Counted from the first letter of the stretch, positions 31,241 to 39,638 are shown. The stretch: 47,570 nt of DNA from Clostridiales bacterium (GCA_022800625.1 JAAWQR010000019.1:1-47570); one strand, 5' to 3'. Program-made: numbers and translations. Notes: generated from the letters alone by a model not told the origin.

Positions 31241-33610
31241 TCATCTTGGCAGCTCTTTATACGGTCTTACAAGCATGTAAATCATAAAAGCAAACACAAT
31301 TATTGCCGCAATAAGACCTATGATATTCAAACTGCCCGTAAAGGCAGAGCCGAACTGGTATATCATCATAGCGACCACATAAGCAAACAGACACTGATAA
31401 CCAATTGCGAACAATGTCCACTTTGGACTGTTCATCTCACGCTTGATAGCGCCGATCGCGGCAAAACAAGGAGCACAAAGCAAATTGAACACAAGAAAGG
31501 AATAACCTGCAACCCGACTGAAGTTTTCGGCAATCTCCGGCCATCCGTCAGCATAAAGAATACCCATTGTACCGACAATATTTTCCTTTGCCACAAGTCC
31601 GGTAATGGAAGCAACAGCTGCCTGCCAGTTACCCCATCCGAGAGGCGCGAATATCCACGCGATCGCACCACCGATGGACGCGAGTATGGATTTGTCCATT
31701 TCATCCTCCGCAAGCATTCTGAAACCGTCTGAGGTAAAGCCAAAGTAGGTTGCGAACCAAATGACAATTGTAGAAAGCAGAATGATTGTCCCTGCTTTCT
31801 TAATAAACGACCATCCGCGTTCCCACATAGACCGAAGCACATTCTTTACAGTCGGCAGATGATACGCGGGCAGTTCCATAACAAAAGGTGCAGGATCGCC
31901 TGAGAACATTTTAGTTTTCTTGAGCATGATTCCCGAAAGAATGATCGCCGCCATACCGATGAAGTATGCCGATGTTGCCACCCAAGCGCTGCCGCCGAAG
32001 ATCGCGCCTGCGATCATTGAAATGAACGGTACCTTTGCACCGCAAGGGATAAAGGTGGTAGTCATAATAGTCATACGGCGGTCGCGCTCGTTTTCAATAG
32101 TTCTCGACGCCATAATTCCGGGAATACCGCAGCCTGTGCCGACAAGCATGGGAATAAAGGATTTGCCCGACAGACCGAACTTACGGAAAATACGGTCAAG
32201 GACGAACGCGATACGTGCCATATAGCCGCATGCCTCTAAGAAAGCAAGCATCAGAAACAGAACAAGCATCTGAGGTACGAAACCGAGCACGGCGCCGACG
32301 CCGGCAACGATACCGTCATTTATCAAACCTGCAAGCCAATCTGCCGCGCCTGCTGTTTCGAGTGTATCTCCGACAATTACCGGAATACCCGGTACCCATA
32401 CGCCGTAGTCGGCGGGATCAGGCTCTTCGCCGTATTTTTCCACAGTTTTCAGAGCATCGCTGTAATCGGCAAGAGCAGCTGTTTCCTCAGTTATCCCAAG
32501 TGTTTCTTCATCGGTAACAGAATACGGGAAATCGCCTGTGGGAGCATATCCGTTTTCTTCTATGTAAGCCTCATAACCGTCAATAATCAATGACGCATTG
32601 CCCCATTCTTCAGCGGCTTGTGAATAATCGGATGAACCGATTCCAAACAGATGCCAGCCGTCGCCGAACAGTCCGTCATTTGCCCAGTCTGTGGCAGCTG
32701 TACCGACTGTGACCATTGCGATATAATATACGAGGAACATGATGATGGCAAAAATAGGCAGTCCCAGCCAACGATTGGTTACCACGCGGTCAATCTTGTC
32801 AGAAGCCGAAAGCTTGCCTGCGAACTTTTTCTTATAACAACCCTTGATAATGCTGCCGATATATATGTACCTTTCATTCGTGATAATGGATTCTGAATCA
32901 TCGTCCATTTCTGCTTCGACAGACTTGATATCCGCTTCAATATGATCGAGAACGGATTTATTAAGCTTTACCTGCTTCAAAACTTTATCGTCCCGCTCAA
33001 ACAGCTTGACAGCGTACCACCGCTGCTGTTCTTCAGGGAAACCATGTACGCACGCTTCTTCAATATGTGCAAGAGCGTGCTCCACCGCGCCTGAGAAGAT
33101 ATGCTGAGGTACACTTTTACCGTTTATCGCAGCGTCTATGGCAGCCTCGGCTGCTTCCGTAATGCCTGTGCCTTTCAGCGCGGATATCTCAACTACTTTA
33201 CATCCAAGCACACGCGACAGTTCTGCCGTGTTTATTTTATCCCCGTTTTTACGGACAACATCCATCATATTGACAGCGACCACTACAGGAATACCAAGCT
33301 CAGTAAGCTGTGTTGTCAGATAAAGGTTTCGTTCCAAATTTGTACCGTCAATAACATTGAGTATCGCATCGGGACGCTCTCCGATCAAGTAATTTCTCGC
33401 CACCACTTCCTCCAGGGTATACGGAGAAAGCGAATAAATGCCGGGAAGATCGGTAATTACCACACCGTCGTGCCGCTTAAGCTTACCTTCCTTCTTCTCG
33501 ACCGTAACGCCGGGCCAGTTACCGACAAATTGATTAGAACCCGTCAATGCGTTGAACAGCGTCGTTTTACCGCTGTTGGGGTTGCCTGCAAGGGCAATTC
33601 GAAATTTCAT
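31241..33610 (-). CDS. feoB: Ferrous iron transporter FeoB
   Basis: A 789-residue inner-membrane Fe2+ importer. The N-terminal G domain has G1 GNPNSGKTT (9-17), G3 DLPGIYSL and G4 NMMD, followed by a GDI-like helical region. The membrane part includes the Cys motif GTGCGIPGIMAS and the gating region of the family. Between about residues 308 and 425 there is an unusually long exported loop (NASLIIDGYEAYIEENGYAP, acidic, Tyr-rich). It follows the two feoA genes and an operator-like site at 33633. It is the centre of an anaerobic iron uptake operon. Confidence 0.95.
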   Translation of the reverse strand: MKFRIALAGNPNSGKTTLFNALTGSNQFVGNWPGVTVEKKEGKLKRHDGVVITDLPGIYSLSPYTLEEVVARNYLIGERPDAILNVIDGTNLERNLYLTTQLTELGIPVVVAVNMMDVVRKNGDKINTAELSRVLGCKVVEISALKGTGITEAAEAAIDAAINGKSVPQHIFSGAVEHALAHIEEACVHGFPEEQQRWYAVKLFERDDKVLKQVKLNKSVLDHIEADIKSVEAEMDDDSESIITNERYIYIGSIIKGCYKKKFAGKLSASDKIDRVVTNRWLGLPIFAIIMFLVYYIAMVTVGTAATDWANDGLFGDGWHLFGIGSSDYSQAAEEWGNASLIIDGYEAYIEENGYAPTGDFPYSVTDEETLGITEETAALADYSDALKTVEKYGEEPDPADYGVWVPGIPVIVGDTLETAGAADWLAGLINDGIVAGVGAVLGFVPQMLVLFLMLAFLEACGYMARIAFVLDRIFRKFGLSGKSFIPMLVGTGCGIPGIMASRTIENERDRRMTIMTTTFIPCGAKVPFISMIAGAIFGGSAWVATSAYFIGMAAIILSGIMLKKTKMFSGDPAPFVMELPAYHLPTVKNVLRSMWERGWSFIKKAGTIILLSTIVIWFATYFGFTSDGFRMLAEDEMDKSILASIGGAIAWIFAPLGWGNWQAAVASITGLVAKENIVGTMGILYADGWPEIAENFSRVAGYSFLVFNLLCAPCFAAIGAIKREMNSPKWTLFAIGYQCLFAYVVAMMIYQFGSAFTGSLNIIGLIAAIIVFAFMIYMLVRPYKELPR

Positions 33611-33632
33611 AATTTATTCCTCACTTCCATTG

Positions 33633-33648
33633 ATTAGCCACAGCTAAC
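33633..33648. promoter_or_regulatory. Operator-like palindrome D (feoB upstream)
   Basis: ATTAGC-CACA-GCTAAC, one mismatch from the GTTAGC-N4-GCTAAC pattern seen three more times upstream of feoA. Confidence 0.6.
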
Positions 33649-33695
33649 CTATATCTCAAATAATAAGGGACAGCGCATCCCTATGTGAACAAAGT

Positions 33696-33917
33696 CTATT
33701 CTACTTCGATCATTTCAGCGTCAGCCTTACGCAGTGACAGCTCGTAGCCGCGAACGGTGAGCTCGATGGGATCACCTAAGGGTGCAACCTTGCGGATATG
33801 TACCTCCGCGCCTTTTGTCAGTCCCATATCCATGATACGGCGCTTGACAGCTCCCTCTCCGTGAAGCTTTACAACTCTTACCGTATCGCCGATCTTCGCT
33901 TCTCTGAGATTTTTCAT
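33696..33917 (-). CDS. feoA: FeoA domain protein (second copy)
   Basis: A 73-residue SH3-like FeoA protein: MKNLREAKIGDTVRVVKL, RRIMDMGLTKGAEVHIRKVA and the C-terminal RGYELSLRKADAEMIEV. FeoA is a small cytoplasmic partner of FeoB that supports Fe2+ uptake. GGAGG precedes the ATG. It lies between the first feoA (36 bp upstream) and feoB (85 bp downstream), so the operon is feoA-feoA-feoB plus the Cys-rich peptide. Confidence 0.93.
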   Translation of the reverse strand: MKNLREAKIGDTVRVVKLHGEGAVKRRIMDMGLTKGAEVHIRKVAPLGDPIELTVRGYELSLRKADAEMIEVE

Positions 33918-33953
33918 CAGAATTATCCTCCGTATGTAAATATAATATTTTAC

Positions 33954-34166
33954 TTAAACCATTATTCTGCGAGCCATTTCCTCGCTTATCGCAACTCTTG
34001 AGCCTTTCACATCGACTATAACATTTCCGCTCAGTTTGTTGATTAACAATATTGATCCTCCTGAAACAAATCCGATATCTTCAAGATGTTTCCTTACCTC
34101 ATCGCTTCCTCCGACTTTTTTTATTATCTTGTCTTCCCCGACTTCTGCGAGTGTAAGCGGCATCAT
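33954..34166 (-). CDS. feoA: FeoA domain protein (first copy)
   Basis: A 70-residue FeoA-like protein: MPLTLAEVGEDKIIKKVGG, HLEDIGFVSGGSILLINKL and VDVKGSRVAISEEMARRI. It is the first gene of the feo operon. AAAGGAG lies upstream; two adjacent ATG codons (34166 and 34163) make the start ambiguous by one residue. It diverges from the second copy, so they may have different jobs, for example one with FeoB and one regulatory. Confidence 0.92.
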   Translation of the reverse strand: MMPLTLAEVGEDKIIKKVGGSDEVRKHLEDIGFVSGGSILLINKLSGNVIVDVKGSRVAISEEMARRIMV

Positions 34167-34193
34167 TATGAATCACGCTCCTTTCTCCGCGAT

Positions 34194-34209
34194 GTTAGCC
34201 TATGCTAAC
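34194..34209. promoter_or_regulatory. Operator-like palindrome A (feo promoter)
   Basis: Perfect GTTAGC-CTAT-GCTAAC between the promoter and the first feoA start. The form resembles DtxR/IdeR/MntR-type metal-dependent operators. Confidence 0.7.
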
Positions 34210-34227
34210 GCAGTTTTAAACAATTTA

Positions 34228-34243
34228 GTTAGCTATCGCTAAC
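34228..34243. promoter_or_regulatory. Operator-like palindrome B (feo promoter)
   Basis: Perfect GTTAGC-TATC-GCTAAC, lying about 9 bp downstream of the -10 and hence near the transcription start. Confidence 0.7.
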
Positions 34244-34251
34244 CATGTATA

Positions 34252-34280
34252 ATATTACACCGTTTGACTGATTTTGTCAA
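34252..34280 (-). promoter_or_regulatory. Promoter of the feo operon
   Basis: On the minus strand TTGACA (34275-34280), 17 nt, TAATAT (34252-34257). Confidence 0.75.
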
Positions 34281-34335
34281 TAGGATTCTGATGATAAATT
34301 TTGCTTCTTTTTAAATTTCGTCGTATTGCAAATCA

Positions 34336-34351
34336 GTTAGTGTCCGCTAAC
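34336..34351. promoter_or_regulatory. Operator-like palindrome C (upstream of feo promoter)
   Basis: GTTAGT-GTCC-GCTAAC, one mismatch from palindromes A and B, about 55 bp upstream of the -35. Confidence 0.6.
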
Positions 34352-34460
34352 ACATACGCTTGTGCAAACTGCCGTCGATCTTTCTCATAAACCGGAGCAA
34401 AAAAGTTACATAAGCGTTTTAATAATAATATTATACGCCTTTTAATTTGTTCCTGTTTGT

Positions 34461-34468
34461 GATATAAT
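34461..34468 (+). promoter_or_regulatory. Extended -10 promoter element before ispD
   Basis: TGATATAAT spans 34460-34468 with TATAAT at 34463-34468. No convincing -35 is seen. The ispD leader is about 115 nt. Confidence 0.5.
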
Positions 34469-34588
34469 AAAAACAATAACGCTGAGCGATACCGTCAGAC
34501 TCAAAATTTCAAAAATCATATATTACAAAACTTGCAGTGCGTTTTTATTTCACAGATATAATAAATTTCAGCGGAGGAGATCGGGCGA

Positions 34589-35353
34589 ATGGGAATATCG
34601 GATTTATTAAACGGCATCTCAAAAGCATTTTCACCAAAAAAGCGTACCTCCGCCGTAATTTTGGCGGCAGGGAGCGGCGAACGTTTTTCGGAAAATACCA
34701 GCACATCCGAAAAAAAACAGTTTACGGAAATCGGCGGAATTCCCGTCCTGCTCAGAACTGCGCTTGCATTTGAAAACTGCTCTCTGATAGATGAAATAAT
34801 CGTTGTAAGCTCATGTGAAGATATCGAAAGATGCCGTAAAATATTAAACAGAAAAATCGAAAAACTTACTCATATTGTAAAGGGCGGCAAAACGAGACAG
34901 GAATCGGCGGAGGCCGCGCTTGAAGCAGTTAATCCAAAAAGTGAATATATCGCTGTTCACGACGCCGCCAGGTGTCTTGTTACACCTGAGATCATTGAAT
35001 CTGTCCTTTATGAAGCTTACAGAACAGGAGCGGCAGCCGCGGCAGAACCGGCAACCGACACCGTAAAATATGCAAACGGCGGCGTGATTGAAAATACGAT
35101 CGACCGAGATCACGTATGGCTTATGAAAACGCCTCAGGTCTTTCTTGCCAATATGTACCGCGCGGGAGTATATACGGCTCGACGCGACAACATTTCCGCA
35201 ACCGATGACTGCATGCTGGTGGAAAGACTCGGTTTCTCAGTGAGGCTCGTTGACTGCGGACGTGAAAATATCAAAATAACATATCCTGCCGATAAAATTA
35301 TCGCTGAGGCAATCTTAAAGAACAGAAAAGACAACAAACGATATTCTGATTGA
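34589..35353 (+). CDS. ispD: 2-C-methyl-D-erythritol 4-phosphate cytidylyltransferase
   Basis: A 254-residue enzyme of the MEP isoprenoid pathway; it joins CTP and MEP to form CDP-ME. The CTP-binding loop is AVILAAGSGERF (22-33) with the conserved KKQF (42-45). Later motifs are VHDAARCLVTPE, EPATDTVK, WLMKTPQVF and TDDCMLVE. An 18-residue N-terminal extension precedes the usual start, but GGAGGAGAT before the ATG at 34589 supports it. It pairs with ispF 130 bp downstream, as is common. Confidence 0.93.
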   Translation: MGISDLLNGISKAFSPKKRTSAVILAAGSGERFSENTSTSEKKQFTEIGGIPVLLRTALAFENCSLIDEIIVVSSCEDIERCRKILNRKIEKLTHIVKGGKTRQESAEAALEAVNPKSEYIAVHDAARCLVTPEIIESVLYEAYRTGAAAAAEPATDTVKYANGGVIENTIDRDHVWLMKTPQVFLANMYRAGVYTARRDNISATDDCMLVERLGFSVRLVDCGRENIKITYPADKIIAEAILKNRKDNKRYSD

Positions 35354-35483
35354 GTTTGAAAAAAAATAAATTTAAAATTATCAGCAACACACTTTCGGAC
35401 ATTATTTATGCCTTTTGCTTCGCGAAAGCACATATCAATACAGGAAAAACTACTGCAGATCCAAAGAAAGGTATGATTGTAAA

Positions 35484-35954
35484 ATGAGAATAGGGCACGG
35501 ATACGACGCACACAGAATCGAATTCGGGAAACCGCTTGTAATCGGCGCAGTACCTATTAAATCCGATTTCGGACTGAAAGCTCATTCCGACGGAGATGTT
35601 CTGATACATGCTCTTGCAGACGCGATTCTTGGAGCGGCAGGTCTCCGTGACATCGGATATTACTTCCCTGACAGTTCAGATGAAACATTTAATATGGACA
35701 GCAAGCTGATACTTAAACGAGTGCTTGAGCTTATCATCAAGAGCGGATTAAAGCTTGAATACGCCGATTGCACACTGATTGCACAAATGCCGAAAATGGC
35801 GCCTTATATAGAAGAGATAAGAAAATCCCTTGCCGATATTCTAAACGTAGATTACGACAGAATAAATGTAAAAGCCACAACAGAAGAAAAAATGGGTTTT
35901 ACAGGAAGAATCGAAGGGTTGTCAGCTCACGCTGTTTGCATTCTCTCGGAATAA
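35484..35954 (+). CDS. ispF: 2-C-methyl-D-erythritol 2,4-cyclodiphosphate synthase
   Basis: A 156-residue MEP-pathway enzyme with the family start MRIGHGYDAHR (zinc ligands Asp8 and His10). It has the AHSDGDVLIHALADAILGA motif with His42, and the C-terminal KATTEEKMGFTGR. It turns CDP-ME 2-phosphate into the cyclic diphosphate. The ATG at 35484 matches the family N-terminus. GAAAGG lies 13 nt upstream, with an intervening four-codon frame whose TGA overlaps the start (ATGA). A frame extended to 35415 has no family support. Confidence 0.93.
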   Translation: MRIGHGYDAHRIEFGKPLVIGAVPIKSDFGLKAHSDGDVLIHALADAILGAAGLRDIGYYFPDSSDETFNMDSKLILKRVLELIIKSGLKLEYADCTLIAQMPKMAPYIEEIRKSLADILNVDYDRINVKATTEEKMGFTGRIEGLSAHAVCILSE

Positions 35955-35957
35955 TAT

Positions 35958-35993
35958 ACGGGCCGCCGAATATGAAATCCGGCGGTCCTTTCA
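35958..35993 (+). terminator. Hairpin terminator after ispF
   Basis: GGGCCGCCG pairs with CGGCGGTCC, followed by TTTC. Moderate, because the T-tract is short. Confidence 0.65.
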
Positions 35994-36304
35994 CATATTG
36001 TTGTGATTTTTCGCTGTTGTCAAGCCGCTTTTTAAGCTGCTTTAGTCAAAATGGGGCAATGCGCAAAAATCTATATTCAGCCTGACAAAAGGAAAAATCA
36101 CTCACGTCCTTGATTTTACGTTTTCCCGTTTCCTTCCCGTCAGACATATACTGTTTTGCGAGCGCTTCAGCGCTCATTTACATGATATGTCGCGCGACTG
36201 TATCTGTTACTCACTATGCGGCATGAGCTGCAACATACATACGTATTCAGAATGTGATTTTTCGGTAAAAATAAAATTTATAATAATTAAAGAGAACCAA
36301 AGTC
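35994..36304. other. Gap of about 310 bp with a stem-loop, no gene seen
   Basis: The only clear structure is at 36144-36190: outer arms GACATAT/ATATGTC and inner GAGCGC-TTCA-GCGCTC. The rpe ribosome site (AAAGAGAACC) is weak. A promoter for rpe is not obvious by eye. Confidence 0.4.
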
Positions 36305-36982
36305 ATGAAAAAACAAATTACAATTTCACCGTCGCTCCTTGCCTGCGACTTTTTACACCTTGAAAATGAAGTTAAAAGTGCAACAGACGCAGGTGTCGGA
36401 ATGCTTCACGCCGACGTTATGGACGGAGTATATGTACCCAACATCAGTTTCGGATTTGACATAATTAAATCTGTCGTATCCGTAAGCGACGTTCCGGTGG
36501 ACGCGCACCTTATGATAAAACGTCCGTATGATTATATTGATGTGCTGAAAAATGCCGGAGTGTATTCAGTTACGGTTCATTCGGATTTTGACTCTCCCGA
36601 GGTCGTCCGTGAAACTCTTGAAAAAATAAAGGCAAGCGGAATGAAAGCGGGACTCGCGCTCAGACCGATGTTCGGAGCTAATACCTTAAAAGACTGTCTC
36701 GACATCTGCGATATGATTCTGATTATGACAGTTGAGCCGGGATTCGGCGGACAGAGCTTTATGCAGGATATGCTGCCGAAAATACGCGCTGTGCGCACTC
36801 TTGCCGACAATACGGGACGGGAAATATCTATACAGGTGGACGGAGGTATAGGAGAGGCGACTATCGGCGATTGTGCCGAAGCGGGAGCTGATAATTTTGT
36901 TATCGGAACAGCATTTTTCAAAGCCACCGACAGAGCTGCCGCCGCCCGTAATTTTAAAATAGCAGCAGAATCACACCGCTGA
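36305..36982 (+). CDS. rpe: Ribulose-phosphate 3-epimerase
   Basis: A 225-residue TIM-barrel enzyme that interconverts ribulose 5-phosphate and xylulose 5-phosphate in the pentose phosphate pathway. The motifs are SLLACDFLHLENEV, LHADVMDGVYVPNISFG (metal-binding His and Asp), VDAHLMIKRP, MTVEPGFGGQSFM and VDGGIGEATI. Length is standard. It precedes mgtE by 56 bp. Confidence 0.95.
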   Translation: MKKQITISPSLLACDFLHLENEVKSATDAGVGMLHADVMDGVYVPNISFGFDIIKSVVSVSDVPVDAHLMIKRPYDYIDVLKNAGVYSVTVHSDFDSPEVVRETLEKIKASGMKAGLALRPMFGANTLKDCLDICDMILIMTVEPGFGGQSFMQDMLPKIRAVRTLADNTGREISIQVDGGIGEATIGDCAEAGADNFVIGTAFFKATDRAAAARNFKIAAESHR

Positions 36983-37038
36983 GTACAGATCAATATTTAT
37001 AAATAATAATTACACTATATAGGAAAGGAGAGCATCGC

Positions 37039-38397
37039 ATGATCACAGATATCAAAAAAAGTGCGGAAGAAATTGAAAATTTGCTTGAAGAAAAGGACTA
37101 TCGCACACTGCGAAGTACTATAAGCGATATGGATCCTGCCGATGCTGCCGAAGTACTTGACAGTGTTGAAGAAGAGCACATTCCTCTCGTATTCCGAATA
37201 CTTCCGAAGGAATTTGCATCGGAATGTTTTGTAGAAATGGACAGCGACCACCAGATGACGCTTATAACGGCGTTCAGCGACGCGGAGCTGAATGAAGTGA
37301 TCGATAATCTTTTTGTCGATGATACGGTCGATCTTCTTGATGAAATGCCTGCAAATGTAGTCAAACGTGTACTCAGTCACGCTACACCTGAAAAAAGAGC
37401 GGCTATAAATCAGATTTTGGCGTATCCTAAGAACAGCGCAGGAGCATTCATGACAACAGAGTTTGTCGAGCTGAAAGCAAATATGACATTTGATCAGGTA
37501 TTCAAAAAAATACGAAGAACCGGCGTTGATAAGGAAACGATATATACCTGCTACGTAACAGATGATTTCAGAAAGCTTATCGGTGTAATAACTGTCAAGG
37601 ATATTATGACGGCTCAGAATGAAGAAGCAACAGTCGGTGAACTGATGGAAACGCAGATTATAAGCGTAAATACGACAGAGGACCAGGAAATCGCCGCTAA
37701 AATGCTTTCAAAATATGACCTGCTCGCTCTTCCCGTTGTTGACAATGAAAACCGTCTTGTCGGTATCGTAACTTACGACGATGCAATGGACATTATCGAA
37801 AGTGAGGATACGGAGGATATCGAAATCATGGCGGCTATTACGCCGACAGATAAGCCGTACCTTAAAGTCGGAATTTTTGAGACTTGGAAAAAACGTATTC
37901 CGTGGTTACTTCTCCTCATGGTCTCAGCTACAGTCACAAGCAAGATTCTTCAGCACTTTGAACACGCGCTTGCGGCGCAGGCAGCGCTGATCGCATTCAT
38001 TCCTATGCTGATGGACACAGGCGGAAATGCGGGAGGACAGGTATCCGTTACAATTATCCGCGGACTGAGCCTTGGTGAAATATCTCTCGGGGATATTTTA
38101 CGAATACTGTGGAAAGAATTCCGAGTAGCAATATTGTGCGGTATTACGCTTGCATCTGCGAACTTCGTAAAAATGATGCTTATTGACAATGTAAATATTA
38201 TGACTGCAATCGTCGTATGTTTGACTGTTGCAGCCGCCGTTATTATCGCTAAACTTATCGGATGCACGCTTCCGATCCTTGCTAAACGAATAGGTCTTGA
38301 TCCTGCCGTGATGGCAAGTCCTTTTATAACAACTATCGTTGATGCGCTCTCCCTTATGGTATATTTTGCAATCGCATCAACACTTATCGGAATTTAA
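37039..38397 (+). CDS. mgtE: Magnesium transporter MgtE
   Basis: A 452-residue Mg2+ channel. Order: an N-terminal superhelical domain with MDPADAAEVLDSVEEEH, a CBS pair from about residue 135 (ITVKDIMTAQNEEATVGELM, VTYDDAMDIIESE), then five membrane helices after KKRIPWLLLL with the selectivity-type FIPMLMDTGGNAGGQ and the conserved LDPAVMASPFITTIVDALSL. AGGAAAGGAG before the ATG is a strong ribosome site. No M-box leader is present, so control is likely at protein level, where Mg2+ gates the cytosolic domains. Confidence 0.95.
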   Translation: MITDIKKSAEEIENLLEEKDYRTLRSTISDMDPADAAEVLDSVEEEHIPLVFRILPKEFASECFVEMDSDHQMTLITAFSDAELNEVIDNLFVDDTVDLLDEMPANVVKRVLSHATPEKRAAINQILAYPKNSAGAFMTTEFVELKANMTFDQVFKKIRRTGVDKETIYTCYVTDDFRKLIGVITVKDIMTAQNEEATVGELMETQIISVNTTEDQEIAAKMLSKYDLLALPVVDNENRLVGIVTYDDAMDIIESEDTEDIEIMAAITPTDKPYLKVGIFETWKKRIPWLLLLMVSATVTSKILQHFEHALAAQAALIAFIPMLMDTGGNAGGQVSVTIIRGLSLGEISLGDILRILWKEFRVAILCGITLASANFVKMMLIDNVNIMTAIVVCLTVAAAVIIAKLIGCTLPILAKRIGLDPAVMASPFITTIVDALSLMVYFAIASTLIGI

Positions 38398-38442
38398 TAT
38401 TGCGGTGAATTATTAAGAATCTATAAAACACAGCCAAAACAT

Positions 38443-38471
38443 TTGACAAATATATATTATATCAGTATAAT
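38443..38471 (+). promoter_or_regulatory. Consensus promoter of the zinc-ribbon gene
   Basis: TTGACA (38443-38448), 17 nt, TATAAT (38466-38471): both hexamers exact. The transcript would have a leader of about 250 nt. Confidence 0.85.
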
Positions 38472-38731
38472 GTAAGTATGAGAACAAAAGGCTTTAAACT
38501 TTACGGGTGATTTATAGATCACATTACTTACAAAAATGAATTCAAGGAAATTAGCGTAAAAATTACATTAAAGCATGTTTTATGCCTTGCTGTTTCACGC
38601 ACAAATTTTCCGACTTAGAAAATTCATCTGTGAATTGGAATTAGTACCCAACTCATTTTTGTTTCCTACGGAAACAAAGTCAAATTTCATTATTTTTTGT
38701 GCCGCCGCATATCGGCGGAATGGAGGTTATT
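38472..38731 (+). other. Long leader with several hairpins
   Basis: It includes AATTCA-TCTG-TGAATT near 38630, GTTTCC-TAC-GGAAAC near 38668 and CCGCCG-CATAT-CGGCGG at 38703-38719, the last directly before the GGAGG ribosome site. No known riboswitch pattern is recognised. Confidence 0.45.
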
Positions 38732-39229
38732 ATGGAAATCTGGGACGAAATTAAAAAGAGCGTAGCCGACGCTGCCGCTTATACCGCAAGCAAGACTACA
38801 GAGCTTACAGGTATTGCAAAGCTGAAAATGAATATTCACTCCGGCGAGACAAAGCTTTATAAATGCTTTGAGGATATAGGAAGACTTTTCTATATCTCCG
38901 AACGTGAGGGTGAGGACAATGCAGCAGCTATTTCCGCACTTATCATGCAGGCTGACAAACTCTCTGCTGATATAGCTGCTGCACGAGCAGAGCTTGCAAA
39001 AATGAAAAACACATATGTATGCGACGGATGCGGAGCTGAAATTTCAAATGAATGCTCATTCTGCCCCGTATGCGGCAAAAAACTTGATCAGGAGGGCTGC
39101 GGATGCGGCTGTGAGCCTAAATGCGACAATGCAGCCGAATCCGATGATACTGCATCAGACTGCAATTGTTCAGACGGATGCTGTTCTTGGACCGAAAGCA
39201 CAGATAATAAATCATCAGATGAAGAATAA
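38732..39229 (+). CDS. Zinc-ribbon protein with coiled N-terminus and Cys-rich tail
   Basis: A 165-residue protein, probably cytoplasmic (no signal). Residues 1-92 are mostly helical and likely coiled-coil (AAYTASKTTELTGIAKLKMN, then AAISALIMQADKLSADIAAA). A zinc ribbon follows at about 97-114 (CDGCGAEI and CPVCGKKL), then a Cys-rich acidic tail (GCGCGCEPKC, DCNCSDGCC). The first two parts match zinc-ribbon proteins seen widely in Clostridia. The tail may bind extra metal. The ATG at 38732 follows GGAGG; an earlier GTG at 38699 lies inside a hairpin. Function is not known. Confidence 0.8.
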   Translation: MEIWDEIKKSVADAAAYTASKTTELTGIAKLKMNIHSGETKLYKCFEDIGRLFYISEREGEDNAAAISALIMQADKLSADIAAARAELAKMKNTYVCDGCGAEISNECSFCPVCGKKLDQEGCGCGCEPKCDNAAESDDTASDCNCSDGCCSWTESTDNKSSDEE

Positions 39230-39234
39230 TCATC

Positions 39235-39270
39235 ATAGAAAATGCGTGTTTAAGCACGCATTTTCTATTG
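39235..39270 (+). terminator. Terminator after the zinc-ribbon gene
   Basis: ATAGAAAATGCGTG (39235-39248) pairs with CACGCATTTTCTAT (39255-39268), so the T-run lies inside the stem end. Confidence 0.8.
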
Positions 39271-39612
39271 TTTGAAGAATACATCAGTGTTATCATTTCA
39301 AAAACAACTTACACATTTGCAAATTAAACAAAAAGCCTCCTCAGATTATCGCCCTAATAATCTTCCAAACTATTTCTATGCACTTTTTCTGTACTGCACT
39401 ATAGTCGATAAAAAGGCTGCATATCAAAATAACGACAGATTGAAACCGAATGACCTCCCAAACGAAACACGAACAGAAAAAACGCATACATTCTATGATT
39501 AAAAATACAGTTCAGGAATTCTGGACGCTCAAAAAATAGACTGATGGGTATCTATTGAAATTTTAGCACATACAACAATTTCCACATAGTCTTACTGTAT
39601 CCTTCATATAAC
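39271..39612. other. Gap of about 340 bp, nothing recognised
   Basis: A/T-rich sequence between a plus-strand terminator and the metK terminator. A frame at 39272-39502 starts with TTG, has no ribosome site and low-complexity content, and is not accepted as a gene. Confidence 0.5.
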
Positions 39613-39638
39613 AATAGCCGCGCTGAAGCGCGGCTATT
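39613..39638. terminator. Hairpin 3' of metK
   Basis: AATAGCCGCGC, loop TGAA, GCGCGGCTATT: a perfect 11-bp stem with a short A/T flank. Confidence 0.8.

Noticed and set aside
36983-37038. M-box magnesium riboswitch before mgtE
   Set aside because: The gap after rpe is only 56 bp and has no M-box features.
37039-38397. tRNA or rRNA genes anywhere in the window
   Set aside because: No clover-leaf, CCA end or rRNA block was recognised in any intergenic region; a tRNA scan would settle this.
39272-39502. Plus-strand frame after the zinc-ribbon gene
   Set aside because: TTG start directly behind a terminator, no ribosome site, biased composition and no recognisable pattern.
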